This document shows, piece by piece, positions 51,279 to 63,054 of a stretch of 64,000 nucleotides of DNA. The notes beneath the pieces were generated by a model. It did no database searches and was not told where the DNA came from. It saw only the letters and a program-made list of their open reading frames with translations. Origin of the DNA: Centrapalus pauciflorus. Taxonomy: Eukaryota > Streptophyta > Magnoliopsida > Asterales > Asteraceae. The position numbers and the translations under genes were made by a program. Location of the stretch: NCBI GenBank assembly GCA_020465985.1, contig JAANYP010003757.1, forward strand, positions 45,394 to 109,393, written 5' to 3'. The first letter of the stretch is position 1, and each line of letters begins with the position of its first letter.

Positions 51279-51928
51279 TATCAAGATCAAAATCACCTAA
51301 GACTAACTGGTTTTAATAAATCAGAGTGTAAACCAATAACCTTATTTTGAATCAAAGTCCAATTAAAAAGTTTGCGGAATAACACTTAATTGTTTAAGAA
51401 AACTTTCAGAATAAATAACAGATATTCAAATAAATATGATCAATGATCAAAATCCTCTATATTGCCAACATCACTGATTACAATCACCTCTAATCTGTTT
51501 GATTAGACGAAGAACACAGATTGTTCTTAGGGTTTTACAACCTTAGAGGCTTGAGAAACTTTATCAGAAAGCAATTACAATAAAGCACACAATTACAGAA
51601 CTTGCACGTACAGACTTACAATAGAAAGACCTAGTCTATTTATATATATAGCCTTCTGATTTGTTTCCTTGACGAACTCTGATTTCTCTGGTAGTATATA
51701 TGCTTGGACGATATTCAAATCTTGAAATATATATCACTTCCTGAATTTCAGCACTTTCTGTTATTAATCTGTTGAGCAGCTTGAACTCTTAACTCTGGCA
51801 GCTTGAACTTTGAACTAGCAGCTTGAACTTGTTGAACTAGCAGCTTGAACTTTGTTATTAACAGAAATACTACTAACAGTTTGAGAAATCTAACTAACAG
51901 CTTGACATACTTAGAATATTTCCCAACA
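51279..51928 (-). repeat. 5' LTR of family A copia
   Basis: 650 bp, continuous, starting TGTTGGGAAATATTC on the coding strand. Its U3 holds repeats of GTTCAAGCTGCTAG-like units (51770-51905). Confidence 0.93.
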
Positions 51929-52070
51929 TGGGTTTGGGGATGTTTTAATGCGTTAATTAACATTCTAAACTTGAAGTATTAATATGTGGATTAATTGAGT
52001 TAACGGGTGGTTGACTAGTAAATATTGAGTAGTGTACCCGTTTTAATTGGATTTTGGACCCAAAACGTAT

Positions 52071-52076
52071 ATAAAC
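52071..52076 (+). promoter_or_regulatory. TATA box in the solo LTR
   Basis: TATAAACCCG within ACGTATATAAACCCG, upstream of a CT-rich probable transcript start. Confidence 0.45.
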
Positions 52077-52140
52077 CCGTGACTTGTTTCTTTTCCTTCA
52101 ATTCTTACAAACCTCACGTACACATATGCTACTCCCAGCT

Positions 52141-53566
52141 GATATTCAAAGGAGAAAAGTTGAGAAGGAGGATCTGAAACAACCATAGCTGTGGTATTAA
52201 TTCAATCATCATCTTCTACAAGCTGTGAGCTCAATTTCTAGGAGGAAAGAACTGATCAGGTTGGTAATTGTTGTTGAAATGAGTTAAGTTGTAGTATTAA
52301 GTAGCTATGCTGGTTTGGGGGTAGTTTTATAACTCCTGTAGCACGTAGAATCGATTTGGGAAGTAATCCCCGTAGCTGTGCAAAAACTATTCATGAACTG
52401 CTCTGTTCGTCGCAGCATCGCGGCCGAGCTCCCCTGGTCGAGACCGCGATCAGGGTGGGTTGGGGAAAGGTAGTCGCGGGTGATGGAAGGCGACCGAGAA
52501 GAGGATCGGGGGCTGGGTGATCCCAGACGCACTGTTGTAAGCACGATCGCGATGAAGGGGCAACTCGGGAGGCACTACGATCCCGGCCGCGCTCCTAGCC
52601 GCACTCGTGGGTCTTGGTTAGTTGACTTATGTCGGGTCCAGGAGTTTAGTAGTATAGCTGATATGAGTTCGTTAGCTAGTTGTTATATTGTAGTTATGTT
52701 TATTGTTGCCAGGAGTTGTAGGCGAGCCTGGAACCTGTCGAGACTGCCGTAGACAGCGGGTGAGTTGTTGTGCTTCAGGTGAGTTACTTACTTTCGTTGT
52801 TTATTATCCAGGTCCTGTGCGGACCCCTTTGATATATGTTGACACTCGTTAGCACTGAGATTCAAAGGAGAAAAGTTGAGAAGGAGGATCAGAAACAGCC
52901 ATAGCTATGGTATTAATTCAATCATCATCTTCTCCAAGCCGAGAGCTCAATTTCTAGGAGGAAAGAACTGATCAGGTTGGTATTTGTTGTTGAAATGAGT
53001 TAAATTGTAGTATTAAGTAGCTATGCTGGTTTGGGGTAGTTTTATAACCTGAAGCACGTAGAATCGATTTGGGGAATAATCCCCGTAGCTGTGCAAAAAA
53101 AGACTATGAACTGCTCTGTTCGTCTCCGCATTGCGGCCGCGCTCCGCTGGTCGCGACCGCGATCAGGGTGGGTCGGCAAAGGGTAGTGGCGGGTGATGGA
53201 ATGCGGCCGAGAAGAGGATCGCAGGCTGGGTGATCCCGGCCGCGCTGGTGTAAGCACTATCGCGATGAAGGGGCAATGCGGGTAGCACCGCGACCGTAAT
53301 GCCTGGCCGCGCCGCGCTCGTGGGTCTTGTTCAGTTGACTTATGTCGGGTCCAGGAGTTTAGTAGTATAGCTAATATGAGTTCGTTAGCTAGGTGTTATA
53401 TTGTAGTTGTGTTTATTGTTGCCAGGAGTTGTAGGCGAGCCTGGACCTGTCGAGACCGCCGTAGATAGCGGGTTAGTTGTCGTGCCTCAGGTGAGTTACT
53501 TACTTTCGTTGTTTATTATTCGAGCCCAGTGCAGAGCCCTTTGATATATGTTGACACTCGTTAGCA
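52141..53566. repeat. Tandem duplication (about 716 + 710 bp) in the solo LTR
   Basis: Units 52141-52856 and 52857-53566 both begin ATTCAAAGGAGAAAAGTTGA and end GTTGACACTCGTTAGCAC. Each has a GC-rich core (about 52410-52600 and 53125-53320) with CpG-rich palindromes such as GGTCGCGACC. The copies differ by scattered substitutions and short indels. Confidence 0.9.
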
Positions 53567-54165
53567 CAGAGCAGAGCACGTAGATTACGCGTATAGTTGT
53601 TGTACGCATAGTAGAGACCTGTTGGGTCATTCCCAACCTAGAGGTCCTGACTTAGCCACTACTCTGTGGAGTGGGCTATGCAGGCTATCCCGGGTCGCTC
53701 CCGATGAGGCGTCGGGCAGTTGAGGGCGGCCGCATCTTGATTATCAGTCGTTATATTGTGCTAACTATTTTATTAACTGTTTTAAAGTTGTTTATAGTAA
53801 CTCACCATCTTCCTGCTGACCGTTGTTTTAAAAGTGGATCTCAGGTGCGGGAGCAGAGACTAGGAATACAACGGGCACCAGTAGAGACCCGCCGCGTGGA
53901 TAGTAGCTAGTGACTACTTTCGTAGGTAGTCTTGATGTTTTGTGGTTTGACTTATCAGCCAGTGATACTTTGATGACTATAACCCGTAAGCTTAATGTGG
54001 TTGACTGACTTTATTGACGGTGGTTGGTTCCCGTATCGTTGATACTTATGCTTGACGCGATGTTTAGTAATTAAATAGTTGTTTTATCCTTGATGATGAT
54101 GATTATATTGGGTGACGTGGACTATAAGTCCTACATGATATTAGTACTAAAAGTAGGGTGTTACA

Positions 54166-54479
<314 letters not shown>

Positions 54480-54489
54480 GAGAGGTTCT

Positions 54490-56138
54490 TGTTAGTGCAT
54501 CCTGTGTGACGGTAGCAGTCTAAGTATAGACAATATTTTGTAATAGTCAATTTGTTCGTTATTGCATATTGATACGTGTTTGATATATGTTTGATAATGT
54601 ATGTTTGATATTGATTGTATGTATGTTTGAACTTGGTGTAATTAATGTGTTACAATAAGTTCAAACATAAGTTCGAAGATAAGTTCAAACATAAGTTCAA
54701 AGATAAGTTCAAACATAAGTTCAAAGGTCATGGTTCGAACTTATGGAGGACAAGTTCGAAAGGGCTTGGGCTTAGTCGAACTTGTCCTGGGCAAGTTCGA
54801 ACCATTGGTTATAATTAAGGGTTAATTCGTTTTAATTAACAACCTTGGCAGAACTTTGGCAGAGCTTTGGCAGAATTAGACTTGGGTTTAGTGCAGAGGC
54901 GATCTCGAACTTGCAAGGTGTTTGAGAGTTTGTTCTTGGAGAGAATCACGTGTCGGGGCGTTCGATTGTTCGTCTATCACAGTGTGTGTCTCCGGTTTTC
55001 GTGTGCATGGTCTATCCGTCAGGCCGCTAATGAGGATTCCGCACTCGTTGGACGATGTCGCGTCAAGATAGGATCCGTAGGAAGGCGACCATACAAGTGG
55101 TATCAAAGCCATAAGGGTGTTCGTGGTGTTCTTCGTGTTCACAAGTAACATCTGTGGTTTCTTGGCGTTTTTGGACGGAAAAATCACTTCTTGGTTAATT
55201 TTTCGAGTTATACAAGCAAGATAACGGAGAAAAGTTCATATTAGTTCATCATTTTGATCGAAATCATAGTTTTTAATCCTAAAAACTTTGGTTTAAACTG
55301 AAAAGTTGAAAAAATCAAACTTGCGGCACTCGAACATAGGGGGTATTAGGGTTTGTTCGAATTTGTCAGAAAATACGCTCCTCTCGAATCAATTTTAGGG
55401 TTTCATTCGAATTTGACTGATATTCGAATTTGCTAGCATTCGAATTTGTCTGGATTCAAACTTGTCAGATGCGACAAGAAACTATATGAGGCTGAGAACA
55501 TAGCGTTTTCTATCATTCGCATGGCACTACCTCAGGAAATTCTACACACATTCAGGAATCATCGTACAGCGAAAGAGTTGTGGGATGCACTCGAGAAACG
55601 GTGTGAGGGAAATCCGAGGGTTCGAAAAGGTAGAACCGAGATGCTTAAGCAGCCGTTCGCTATTTTCAAGGCCTTGAAAAACGAAAAGCTGGATGAGACT
55701 ATCACTAGGTTCTATCACTTATTGACTGAGTTGGAGAATCATGATGTAGAGTATCGTGAATTAGAGAAGATTGAGAAACTTCTTGATGCTTTACCAGCGA
55801 AATGGGAGATGTACGTAGCGCTCATAAAGCATGATGAATAGAAATTCGAAACTCTTACTCTCGAAGGAGTCATAGGAACGCTGAGGGCTTATAACTTTCA
55901 GTTGCTCAAGAAGGAACGGGAATATGACCAAGTACAAGATCCAGACATGTATTTTGGAAGGTCTAAACCTTCAGTCGCGAGTGAACTAAAGACAGCTACA
56001 TCATTCTACACGGGCGAAGCGTCGACTCCAGTGGAAGTAGAAGACTCAGGCAGCCAAGCTTTCTTAGGGTATTCCAAACCGGAAGAGAAACCGACTCAAT
56101 CAGCATCTACTTCTCAACCGTACACAAAGATGCCTATG
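54490..56138 (+). mobile_element. Family B copia, 5' part, interrupted by another copia
   Basis: LTR 54490-55095 (606 bp) starts TGTTAGTGCATCCTGTGTGA and ends GGCGACCATACA, clearly related to 34583-35271. TGGTATCAAAGCC (from 55098) is the primer binding site with one change. It lacks most of the TTCTAGAA array. Gag follows and is cut at 56138 by the LTR of the next element; the rest lies beyond the window. Confidence 0.9.
55446..56138 (+). pseudogene. Gag fragment of family B copia
   Basis: The first roughly 76 codons seen at 35828 are missing; coding picks up at about 55476 with KKLYEAENIAFSIIRMALPQ. The UBN2-type domain is followed by TAG at 55838. The frame then continues (FETLTLEGVIGTLRAYNFQL, DPDMYFGRSKPS) to YTKMPM, where the inserted LTR begins. 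Confidence 0.88.
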
Positions 56139-56825
56139 TGTTGGGAAATAGTTTAAGTATACTCAAGCTGTTAGTTTAGACTTCTCAGACTGTTAGTAGA
56201 TTTTTCATGTAAATACAAAGTTCATGCTGTTAGTTGAAGAAACTCGAGCTGCCAGTGTAAAAGTTCAAGCTGCCAGAGCAAAACAACTCAAGCTGCTCAG
56301 TTCATGCTGTCAAGTCATTCATGCTGCTCAACAGTTTCATAAACAGAATGTGCTGATTTTCAGGGAAGATATCTACATGAAGATTCCAGCATATCTACTA
56401 TCAGAGAAGTCATAGTCCTTCAAGGAAACACGTCCATAAAGCAATATAAATAGACAGAATATTGTATAGAAGTTACATAGAGAAAGAAGTATTCTGCATT
56501 TTTTTGAGTCTGTAATTGCTTTATTGTTAAGTTTTCTTAAGCCTCTAAGGTTGTAAAACTCTAAGAACAGTCTGTGTTCTTCGTCTAATCAAAACAGATT
56601 AGAGGTGATTGTAATCATTGAATTCAGCAATATAAACAGTCTTGATTACTTCTTATGTTTTAAGCTTAATTGATTCTGAAAGTTTTTGTTAAAATAATTA
56701 AGTGTTATTCCGCAAACTTCTTAATTAAACTTTGATTCAAAGAAAGATTATAGATTTATACTCTGATAAATTCAAATCAGTTAATCTTGATTATTCATAA
56801 TTTTCATAATTTTTAGATCCTGACA
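56139..56825 (+). repeat. 5' LTR of the family A copia
   Basis: 687 bp, TGTTGGGAAATAG...GATCCTGACA. Its U3 has repeats of the type CTCAAGCTGTTAGT, GACTGTTAGT and TTCAAGCTGCCAG (56160-56330). A TATA box lies at 56445. Confidence 0.92.
56445..56452 (+). promoter_or_regulatory. TATA box of the family A copia LTR
   Basis: TATAAATA in GCAATATAAATAGACAG. Confidence 0.6.
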
Positions 56826-56827
56826 AG

Positions 56828-56839
56828 TGGTATCAGAGC
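56828..56839 (+). other. Primer binding site of the family A copia
   Basis: TGGTATCAGAGC, perfect match to the initiator-Met tRNA complement, 2 bases after the LTR. Confidence 0.92.
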
Positions 56840-56940
56840 CAGGTTTGTCAAACCAGGTTATCCAAATCAGGTTTTTCAAACCAGGTTGTTCTTTATTTTT
56901 CAAAGTCGAAAACTCTCTTTCAAATTTTTAATCTTTTTCA

Positions 56941-59567
56941 ATGGAATTTGAAAATAGCAGCAGTGGATCTGGGCAAGGACTCAAAGTGCCTATGCTCAAG
57001 CCCACTGAGTTTGAGATGTGGAAACTCAGGATTCAACAGCATATTCAATTCATTGATTATGCCATATGGGAAGCTGTTGAATTCCCTCCTGTAGTTGATC
57101 CAGAACTTGATGCTGAGGGAAAACCAGTCAAAACTCCTCCAAAAACTGAACTTGAAAGGAAGGCTAGAATGAATGAAGTGAAAGCACTCACATTATTACA
57201 AATAGCCATTCCTAATGCTTATCAACATCAGTTCAAAAAGTTTTATACTGCTCACTCTCTTTGGAATGTCTTAGAGAAGAGGTTTGCTGGTAATGCAAGT
57301 ACCAAGAGAAATCAAAAGGACCTCTTGAAACAGCAGTATGAAAACTTTTCTGGTGGCAAGAATGAAAACCTCACTCAAATCTTTGACAGGTTCAACAAAC
57401 TGATAAGTGAACTGGAAAGTGCAAAGGTCAATCTGGATCAAGATGAAGTCAACAGAAAGTTTCTCAGATCTCTTGCAGAAGAATGGACAGTCTATGCTGC
57501 ACAGTGGAGAACAAAAGACACACTTGATGAGATAGAATTGGATGATCTATACAACAGTCTAAGAGTGTTTGAGACTGAAATTGATGCTAAAAAGAAATCC
57601 TTTTCTTATAATCACAACACTGCTCTTTTGTCCTCTGAAAAATCTAATAACTGTGATTCTTTTTCAGGTGGTGATGGCAATTCTGCTGAAACTCATTATG
57701 AAGCTTTTGTTGCCAATGATGGATTATTTGCTCTGAATGTTGAAGACTTGGAACAAATCCATCCTGATGATCTTGAAGAGATGGATTTAAAGTGGCAACA
57801 TGCAATGCTGACCATGAGAGCCAAAAGATTCCTGAAAAAACTGGAAGGACCAACTTTCAAGCCAAAACAGAAGGCAAACCATCTTTTGATAAATCAAAAG
57901 TGGAATGCTATAAATGCCATAAGCTTGGTCACTTTGCCAGAGAATGTAGATCTCAAGGTCAACAACCATCAAGGACTTCACAGCCCATTCAAGCTTCCTC
58001 ATCAACAGCACTTGTCTCTCAAGAAGACAATGTGTTTGACTGGAGTGATCAGACAGAGGAAGAATTCCAAAATCAAGCACTTATGGCAGAAACCTCAAAT
58101 GTCTCCTCAACTGAACTACCATCTGAGGTAAACTCTAAACTCTGCTCTCAATCATGCAAAAATATGGTTAAAAAGTACAGAGATCATAATGAGAGCATGT
58201 GCAAAACTCTAGCTAAGATGGAAGAAAGGAGATATGAATATATGCAAGCCATAGAAGATCTGGAAAAACAGATCAATGATTATAAGGATAATGAGATTCA
58301 AATGGGGTATGATAGAAACTATCATGAATGGGAGAAAAAGGAACTCAATAAGAAAATAGAATCTCTGAATAAAAAGGTAGAAGAAACTGAACAGAAGGTG
58401 TTAGAGGCTAATGAGAAACTGGAATCTGTTAACATAGATCTAGGTAACTTCAAGTTAGCAAATCAAAAGCTAGAACACCTAATGGAAGTTCAATTCAAAG
58501 ATAGAGTCAAATCTCAGGTCAATCCCAAAGAAGGAATAGGATACAGAGCTACTCCACCTCCATATAATAACAAGTACATTCATCCAATGAGTGAAGTTGC
58601 TGATAGACTTGTTAATGAACCACTATATGAGTCTATGACTATTGTAGATCCTATCCTTGATAACAGTCCTGAATTAAAAGAAGATAAGAGTCAAAATAGA
58701 GACTGTGACACAAAGAGTGCACCCATAGAAGTCCAAGTTCCCAGTAAGAAAGGAAAAGAGAAGATGAGTGTATGCAATGCTACTCCACAAGTTTCTGTAC
58801 ATTCTAACTGTAACACAGCATCTTCATCAAAAGGAACTAAAAGAGGTAAAACTGTTTCTATCTGCACATGCCAAAGGCATGGTGTTCAAAAGTTTCCTAA
58901 ACAACAGCAGGTAAGAGGGAACCAGAGAAACAAGAACCAGAAATTGACAGAAAAGTCTGGTGTTCCAATTCAAACTGTCAAAAGATGCTTTCACTGTGGA
59001 AGGAAGAATCACTTAGCCAAGGATTGTTTTTACAAACCAGCTGTTGCAAAACAGACTGTGCATCACACAAAATCAAATCCTAAACAGGCAAAGCACTCAA
59101 AAGTGAAACCTTCCACAGCAGCTCCAAAGAGAACAGTTGATCACAGATTCTCAAAAGTTAATAAAAAACAGTCCACACATCAAAAACAAGTTTTGGCAAA
59201 GCCTAAATCAAGTTTTAAACAAATATGGTGTGTCAAGGACAAATCTGTTGCTCAAACTGCTAATGCAAAAGATCAGACTGCTAAGTCAAAATCTGATGCT
59301 GTTAGTGCAAAAACAGAAACTGTTAGCACTACAAACACAGCTCCAGCTGCTGGGCACCAAACTGGAGCTGCTAGTGAATCATCTGAGACTGTCAGAAGAA
59401 AAGATGATCAAAATAATTGGATACCTCATATTATCACTAAATACTCTCCAAAGACTCCATCAGTAGATCTCACAAAATACAAGAAGTCAAAAACAGTTTT
59501 TAGTTATGTCAATGTACAAGGCCAACCCAAAACCAACTTGGTTTGGGTTTACTCCACTACTAACTAA
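56941..59567 (+). pseudogene. Gag of the family A copia, one-base frameshift
   Basis: ATG at 56941 opens a UBN2-type Gag domain (WKLRIQQHIQFIDYAIWEAV, LWNVLEKRFAGNASTKRNQK). The frame shifts at an A6 run near 57838, where family member 48560-51192 has AAAAGAA. Afterwards the frame carries knuckle CYKCHKLGHFAREC (about 57906), a coiled coil (about 58140-58500), a basic region and a second knuckle CFHCGRKNHLAKDC (58987). It ends at TAA 59565 in ACTACTAACTAAGC. The single shift could be a mutation, a sequencing error in a homopolymer, or, less likely, recoding. Confidence 0.85.
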
Positions 59568-59583
59568 GCTGTTATTTGTGCAG
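58911..59583 (+). other. Putative intron joining Gag and Pol frames
   Basis: CAG/GTAAGA at 58911 is a consensus donor between codons of gag. TACTAAC at 59559, a consensus branch point, precedes TTATTTGTGCAG/GG ending at 59583, between codons of pol. The length of 673 bp changes frame by one, exactly as needed to pass from gag to pol in this copy. Other copies have gag and pol in one frame separated by TAA, so readthrough is an alternative. Confidence 0.4.
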
Positions 59584-62500
59584 GGCAACCACAGGTCTCC
59601 TCATAGGACAAGATGGCATCTGGACAGTGGATGCTCTAGGCACATGACAGGCAATTCTGAATGCTTGTCAAATTTTAAAGGCTTTGATGGAGGTTTTGTT
59701 GCATTTGGAGGCAACTCAAAAGGAGGTAAGGTTACAGGTAAAGGTACTGTAAATGCAGGCAACATGACATTCCATGATGTTTTGTATGTTGAACAGCTTA
59801 AGTACAATTTATTGAGTGTCTCTCAAATCTGTGACAAACAAAACATTGTTCTGTTCACAGATTCTGAGTGCATTGTTCTTTCAAAGGATTTCAAAATTCC
59901 TGAAAATCTTGTTTTACTTAGAACACCAAGAAAGGACAATGTTTACTGCCTAGACACAGCTCTTTTGACTAAATCAAATACTTTAAGCTGTTTAATATCC
60001 AAAGCATCATCAAATGAGTCTGCTCTTTGGCATAGAAGGATGTGTCACATGAACTTCAAGTCCATGAATGATTTAGTTAAAAAGAATCTGGTAAGAGGTT
60101 TACCACAAAAGGAGTTCATTTGTGATGATCATTGTGTAGCATGTCTTAAGGGTAAGCAACACAAAACTTCTCATAAGGCCAAAGAAGTAAATTCAATCTC
60201 ATCTGTTCTTCAGCTGTTACATATGGATCTATTTGGTCCAACATCTGTTTTGAGTTTGAATAAAAGGGCATACTGTTTAGTCATTGTTGATGATTTCACC
60301 AGATTTACTTGGGTTTACTTTCTTAGGTCCAAAGATGAAACTGCTGAGCTTGTTAAGTCTTTTATCCTTAAGATAGAAAACCAATCCAATTCCAAAGTTA
60401 AGGTGATAAGATCAGACAATGGAACTGAATTTAAAAATCAAATTCTAAACAGTTTCTGTGAGTCCAAAGGTATTGCTAGACAATATAGTGCACCAAGAAC
60501 ACCACAGCAAAATGGTGTAGCTGAAAGAAAGAATAGAACATTAATTGAGGCTGCTAGAACAATGTTAGCTGATTCCAATCTGCCTATGACTTTCTGGGCA
60601 GAAGCTGTTAATACAGCCTGTTATGTTCTAAATAGGGTTCAAGTAGTTCAATCACAAGGGAAAACTCCCTATGAGCTATTCCACAACAGAAGTCCCCTAA
60701 TAGCTTTCTTCAAGCCTTTTGGATGCCCATGTACTATTCTTCACACTAAGACTCACTTAGGGAAGTTTGAGAGTAAGGCTGAAGAAGGATTTTTTGTAGG
60801 ATACTCAACTCAAAGCAAAGCCTATAGAGTATACAACAGAGTGTCTAAAACAATTGAAGAAAGTGCCAATGTTGAATTTAATGAAAATACTGCTAACATC
60901 AAAGGCACTGGTCCTGATTGGTTATTTGATTTAGATTCACTAACAAATTCTCTGAGCTTTGCTGAGTTTACTGCAGAAGCTGATGCATACAGGGTTGAAG
61001 CTGCTAACACAAATTCTCATGCTGCCAATACAATTTCTCATGCTGTTGGCACAAAGTTTCAGACTGCTGCAGATTCAACAAGTTGGGATGATTTCACCAC
61101 TCTACCACTTCTGTCATGTGATCCTCCAGGGATCCTGAGCACTCAACATGATGCAAATCCAGACACTGAAGTGCCATTCCCAAGTCCTGACAGCACAGCT
61201 CAAACACAAAAGGAAACAGCTCCAGTTTCTAGGCTAGCAGTCCCAACAGCTTCTCAAGCTGTTAGCCTAGAAACTCAAGCTGTTCCAGAAACTGAACCAA
61301 TCACTGGTTCTGATGGAGATGACACAAACCTTGGAACGTCCTTCCAAACAGAGAGAGAGCCCACACTAAGAGTTCATAAATATCACCCTCTCAATCAAAT
61401 ACTGGGTGATCCAAGCACTCCTGTTCAAACAAGGAAGATGGTTCACAATGAGACTGCTGCTGCTGAACAAGCAGTTCCAGAATTCAGCCTAGCTGCTTTT
61501 GAACATGCCTGCTTCATGTCTCAACTAGAACCTAAAAAGGCATCAGAAGCACTAAAAGATTCATCCTGGATTGAAGCTATGCAAGAAGAGCTTTTACAGT
61601 TCAAAATTCAGAATGTATGGACTCTGGTGGATCTTCCTAAAGGTAAGAGAGCAATAGGTACAAGATGGGTGTTCAGAAACAAGAAGGATGAGAGAGGGAT
61701 AGTCATCAAAAACAAAGCAAGACTAGTAGCACAAGGGTACACTCAAGAAGAAGGAATAGATTATGATGATGTCTTTGCTCCAGTAGCAAGAATTGAAGCC
61801 ATCAGACTATTTCTAGCATATGCAAGTTTCAAAGGCTTTAAAGTGTATCAAATGGATGTTAAGTCTGCTTTCTTGTATGGGAAAATTGAAGAAGAAGTAT
61901 ATGTGTGTCAACCTCCTGGTTTTGAAGACTACAAGTATCCAGACAAGGTGTACAAGCTAGACAAAGCTCTCTATGGTCTTCACCAAGCCCCCAGAGCATG
62001 GTATGACACACTGTCCACATATCTTCTACAGAATGAATTCAAGAGAGGCACTCTGGACAAAACACTTTTCACTAAATCCATCAAAACTGAGATTCTTCTT
62101 GTCCAGATCTATGTTGATGACATCATCTTTGGCTCAACTAATGATAGGTTGTGCAAAGATTTTGAGGCCCTAATGCACAAAAAGTTTCAAATGAGTTCAA
62201 TGGGGGAACTCACATTCTTTCTAGGGCTGCAGGTCAAACAGAAGCCTACTGGTCTATTCATAAGTCAATCAAAGTATGTCAAAGACATACTGGAAAAGTT
62301 TGGCTATCAAGACACAAAGGTTGCAAGCACTCCAATGGATCCTCATAAACAGCTCCATACAGACAAAGATGGCATAGATGTGGACATTCATCTATACAGA
62401 TCCCTTATAGGATCTCTCATGTATCTAACATCTTCTAGACCTGATAAAATGTTTGCTGTCTGTGTGTGTGCCAGGTTTCAATGTTCACCAAAGGATTCTC

Positions 62501-63054
62501 ACTTGGTTGCTGTTAAGAGAATCTTCAGATACCTTAAAGGCCAACCACATTTAGGCCTATGGTATCCCAAAGACTCTCCTTTTGAACTAACCGCCTATTC
62601 TGACAGTGACTATGGTGGTTGCAACATTGACAGAAAATCCACAACTGGTGGATGTCAATACTTAGGAGCAAGACTGATCTCTTGGCAATGCAAAAAACAA
62701 ACAACTGTCTCCACATCATCCACTGAAGCAGAATACGTAGCAGCTGCAAGCTGCTGCTCCCAGGTAATGTGGATTCAAAATCAGCTAAGAGACTATGGTA
62801 TGAATTTCTTATCCACTCCTATTTATATTGACAATTCAAGTGCCATTAGCATTGTGCAAAACCCAGTGAAATTCCCAAAAACCAAGCATATAGAAATCAG
62901 ATTTCACTTCATCAGAGATTGTAATGAAAAGAAGTTAATCCAAGTTACCAAAATACATACAGATGATCAGCTAGCTGATCTATTTACAAAACCTTTTGAT
63001 GTAGGAAGGTTCACTTTCCTAATATCAAACATTGGTATGGTAAACATGGATTAA
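59506..63054 (+). CDS. Ty1/copia Pol (protease, integrase, RT, RNase H), intact frame
   Basis: Open for 1182 codons from the first ATG of the frame; native initiation is probably not at that ATG but by fusion to Gag. Protease active site DSGCSRHMTG (about 40). Zinc region ALWHRRMCHMNFKS with CVACLKGKQHK (about 172-215). Integrase DDE core with MDLFGPTS, RSDNGTEFK (about 303) and NGVAERKNR (about 340). Linker with Thr/Ala-rich repeats (about 490-640). RT with GTRWVFRNKKDERG, QMDVKSAFLYG and the catalytic YVDDIIFGS (about 868). RNase H with AYSDSDYGGC (about 1030) and SSTEAEYVAAASCC (about 1070), ending HTDDQLADLFTKPF and a short tail. It makes cDNA and inserts it. All catalytic motifs are present, so this copy may supply enzymes to the defective ones. 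The order integrase-RT defines copia. Confidence 0.94.
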   Translation: MSMYKANPKPTWFGFTPLLTKLLFVQGNHRSPHRTRWHLDSGCSRHMTGNSECLSNFKGFDGGFVAFGGNSKGGKVTGKGTVNAGNMTFHDVLYVEQLKYNLLSVSQICDKQNIVLFTDSECIVLSKDFKIPENLVLLRTPRKDNVYCLDTALLTKSNTLSCLISKASSNESALWHRRMCHMNFKSMNDLVKKNLVRGLPQKEFICDDHCVACLKGKQHKTSHKAKEVNSISSVLQLLHMDLFGPTSVLSLNKRAYCLVIVDDFTRFTWVYFLRSKDETAELVKSFILKIENQSNSKVKVIRSDNGTEFKNQILNSFCESKGIARQYSAPRTPQQNGVAERKNRTLIEAARTMLADSNLPMTFWAEAVNTACYVLNRVQVVQSQGKTPYELFHNRSPLIAFFKPFGCPCTILHTKTHLGKFESKAEEGFFVGYSTQSKAYRVYNRVSKTIEESANVEFNENTANIKGTGPDWLFDLDSLTNSLSFAEFTAEADAYRVEAANTNSHAANTISHAVGTKFQTAADSTSWDDFTTLPLLSCDPPGILSTQHDANPDTEVPFPSPDSTAQTQKETAPVSRLAVPTASQAVSLETQAVPETEPITGSDGDDTNLGTSFQTEREPTLRVHKYHPLNQILGDPSTPVQTRKMVHNETAAAEQAVPEFSLAAFEHACFMSQLEPKKASEALKDSSWIEAMQEELLQFKIQNVWTLVDLPKGKRAIGTRWVFRNKKDERGIVIKNKARLVAQGYTQEEGIDYDDVFAPVARIEAIRLFLAYASFKGFKVYQMDVKSAFLYGKIEEEVYVCQPPGFEDYKYPDKVYKLDKALYGLHQAPRAWYDTLSTYLLQNEFKRGTLDKTLFTKSIKTEILLVQIYVDDIIFGSTNDRLCKDFEALMHKKFQMSSMGELTFFLGLQVKQKPTGLFISQSKYVKDILEKFGYQDTKVASTPMDPHKQLHTDKDGIDVDIHLYRSLIGSLMYLTSSRPDKMFAVCVCARFQCSPKDSHLVAVKRIFRYLKGQPHLGLWYPKDSPFELTAYSDSDYGGCNIDRKSTTGGCQYLGARLISWQCKKQTTVSTSSTEAEYVAAASCCSQVMWIQNQLRDYGMNFLSTPIYIDNSSAISIVQNPVKFPKTKHIEIRFHFIRDCNEKKLIQVTKIHTDDQLADLFTKPFDVGRFTFLISNIGMVNMD

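Larger units (their letters stand above)
34166..51928 (-). mobile_element. Sirevirus-like Ty1/copia element (family A), defective, with a nested element
   Basis: LTRs 34166-42351 (interrupted) and 51279-51928 share the sequence from TATCAAGATCAAAATCACC to CTTAGAATATTTCCCAACA. The target duplication TGGGT lies at 34161-34165 and 51929-51933. It contains minus-strand gag, pol and a long additional ORF, all with frameshifts. Length without the nested element is about 10.2 kb. It belongs to the same family as the element at 56139, which is on the other strand. The terminal CA of the LTR has changed to TA. Confidence 0.92.
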
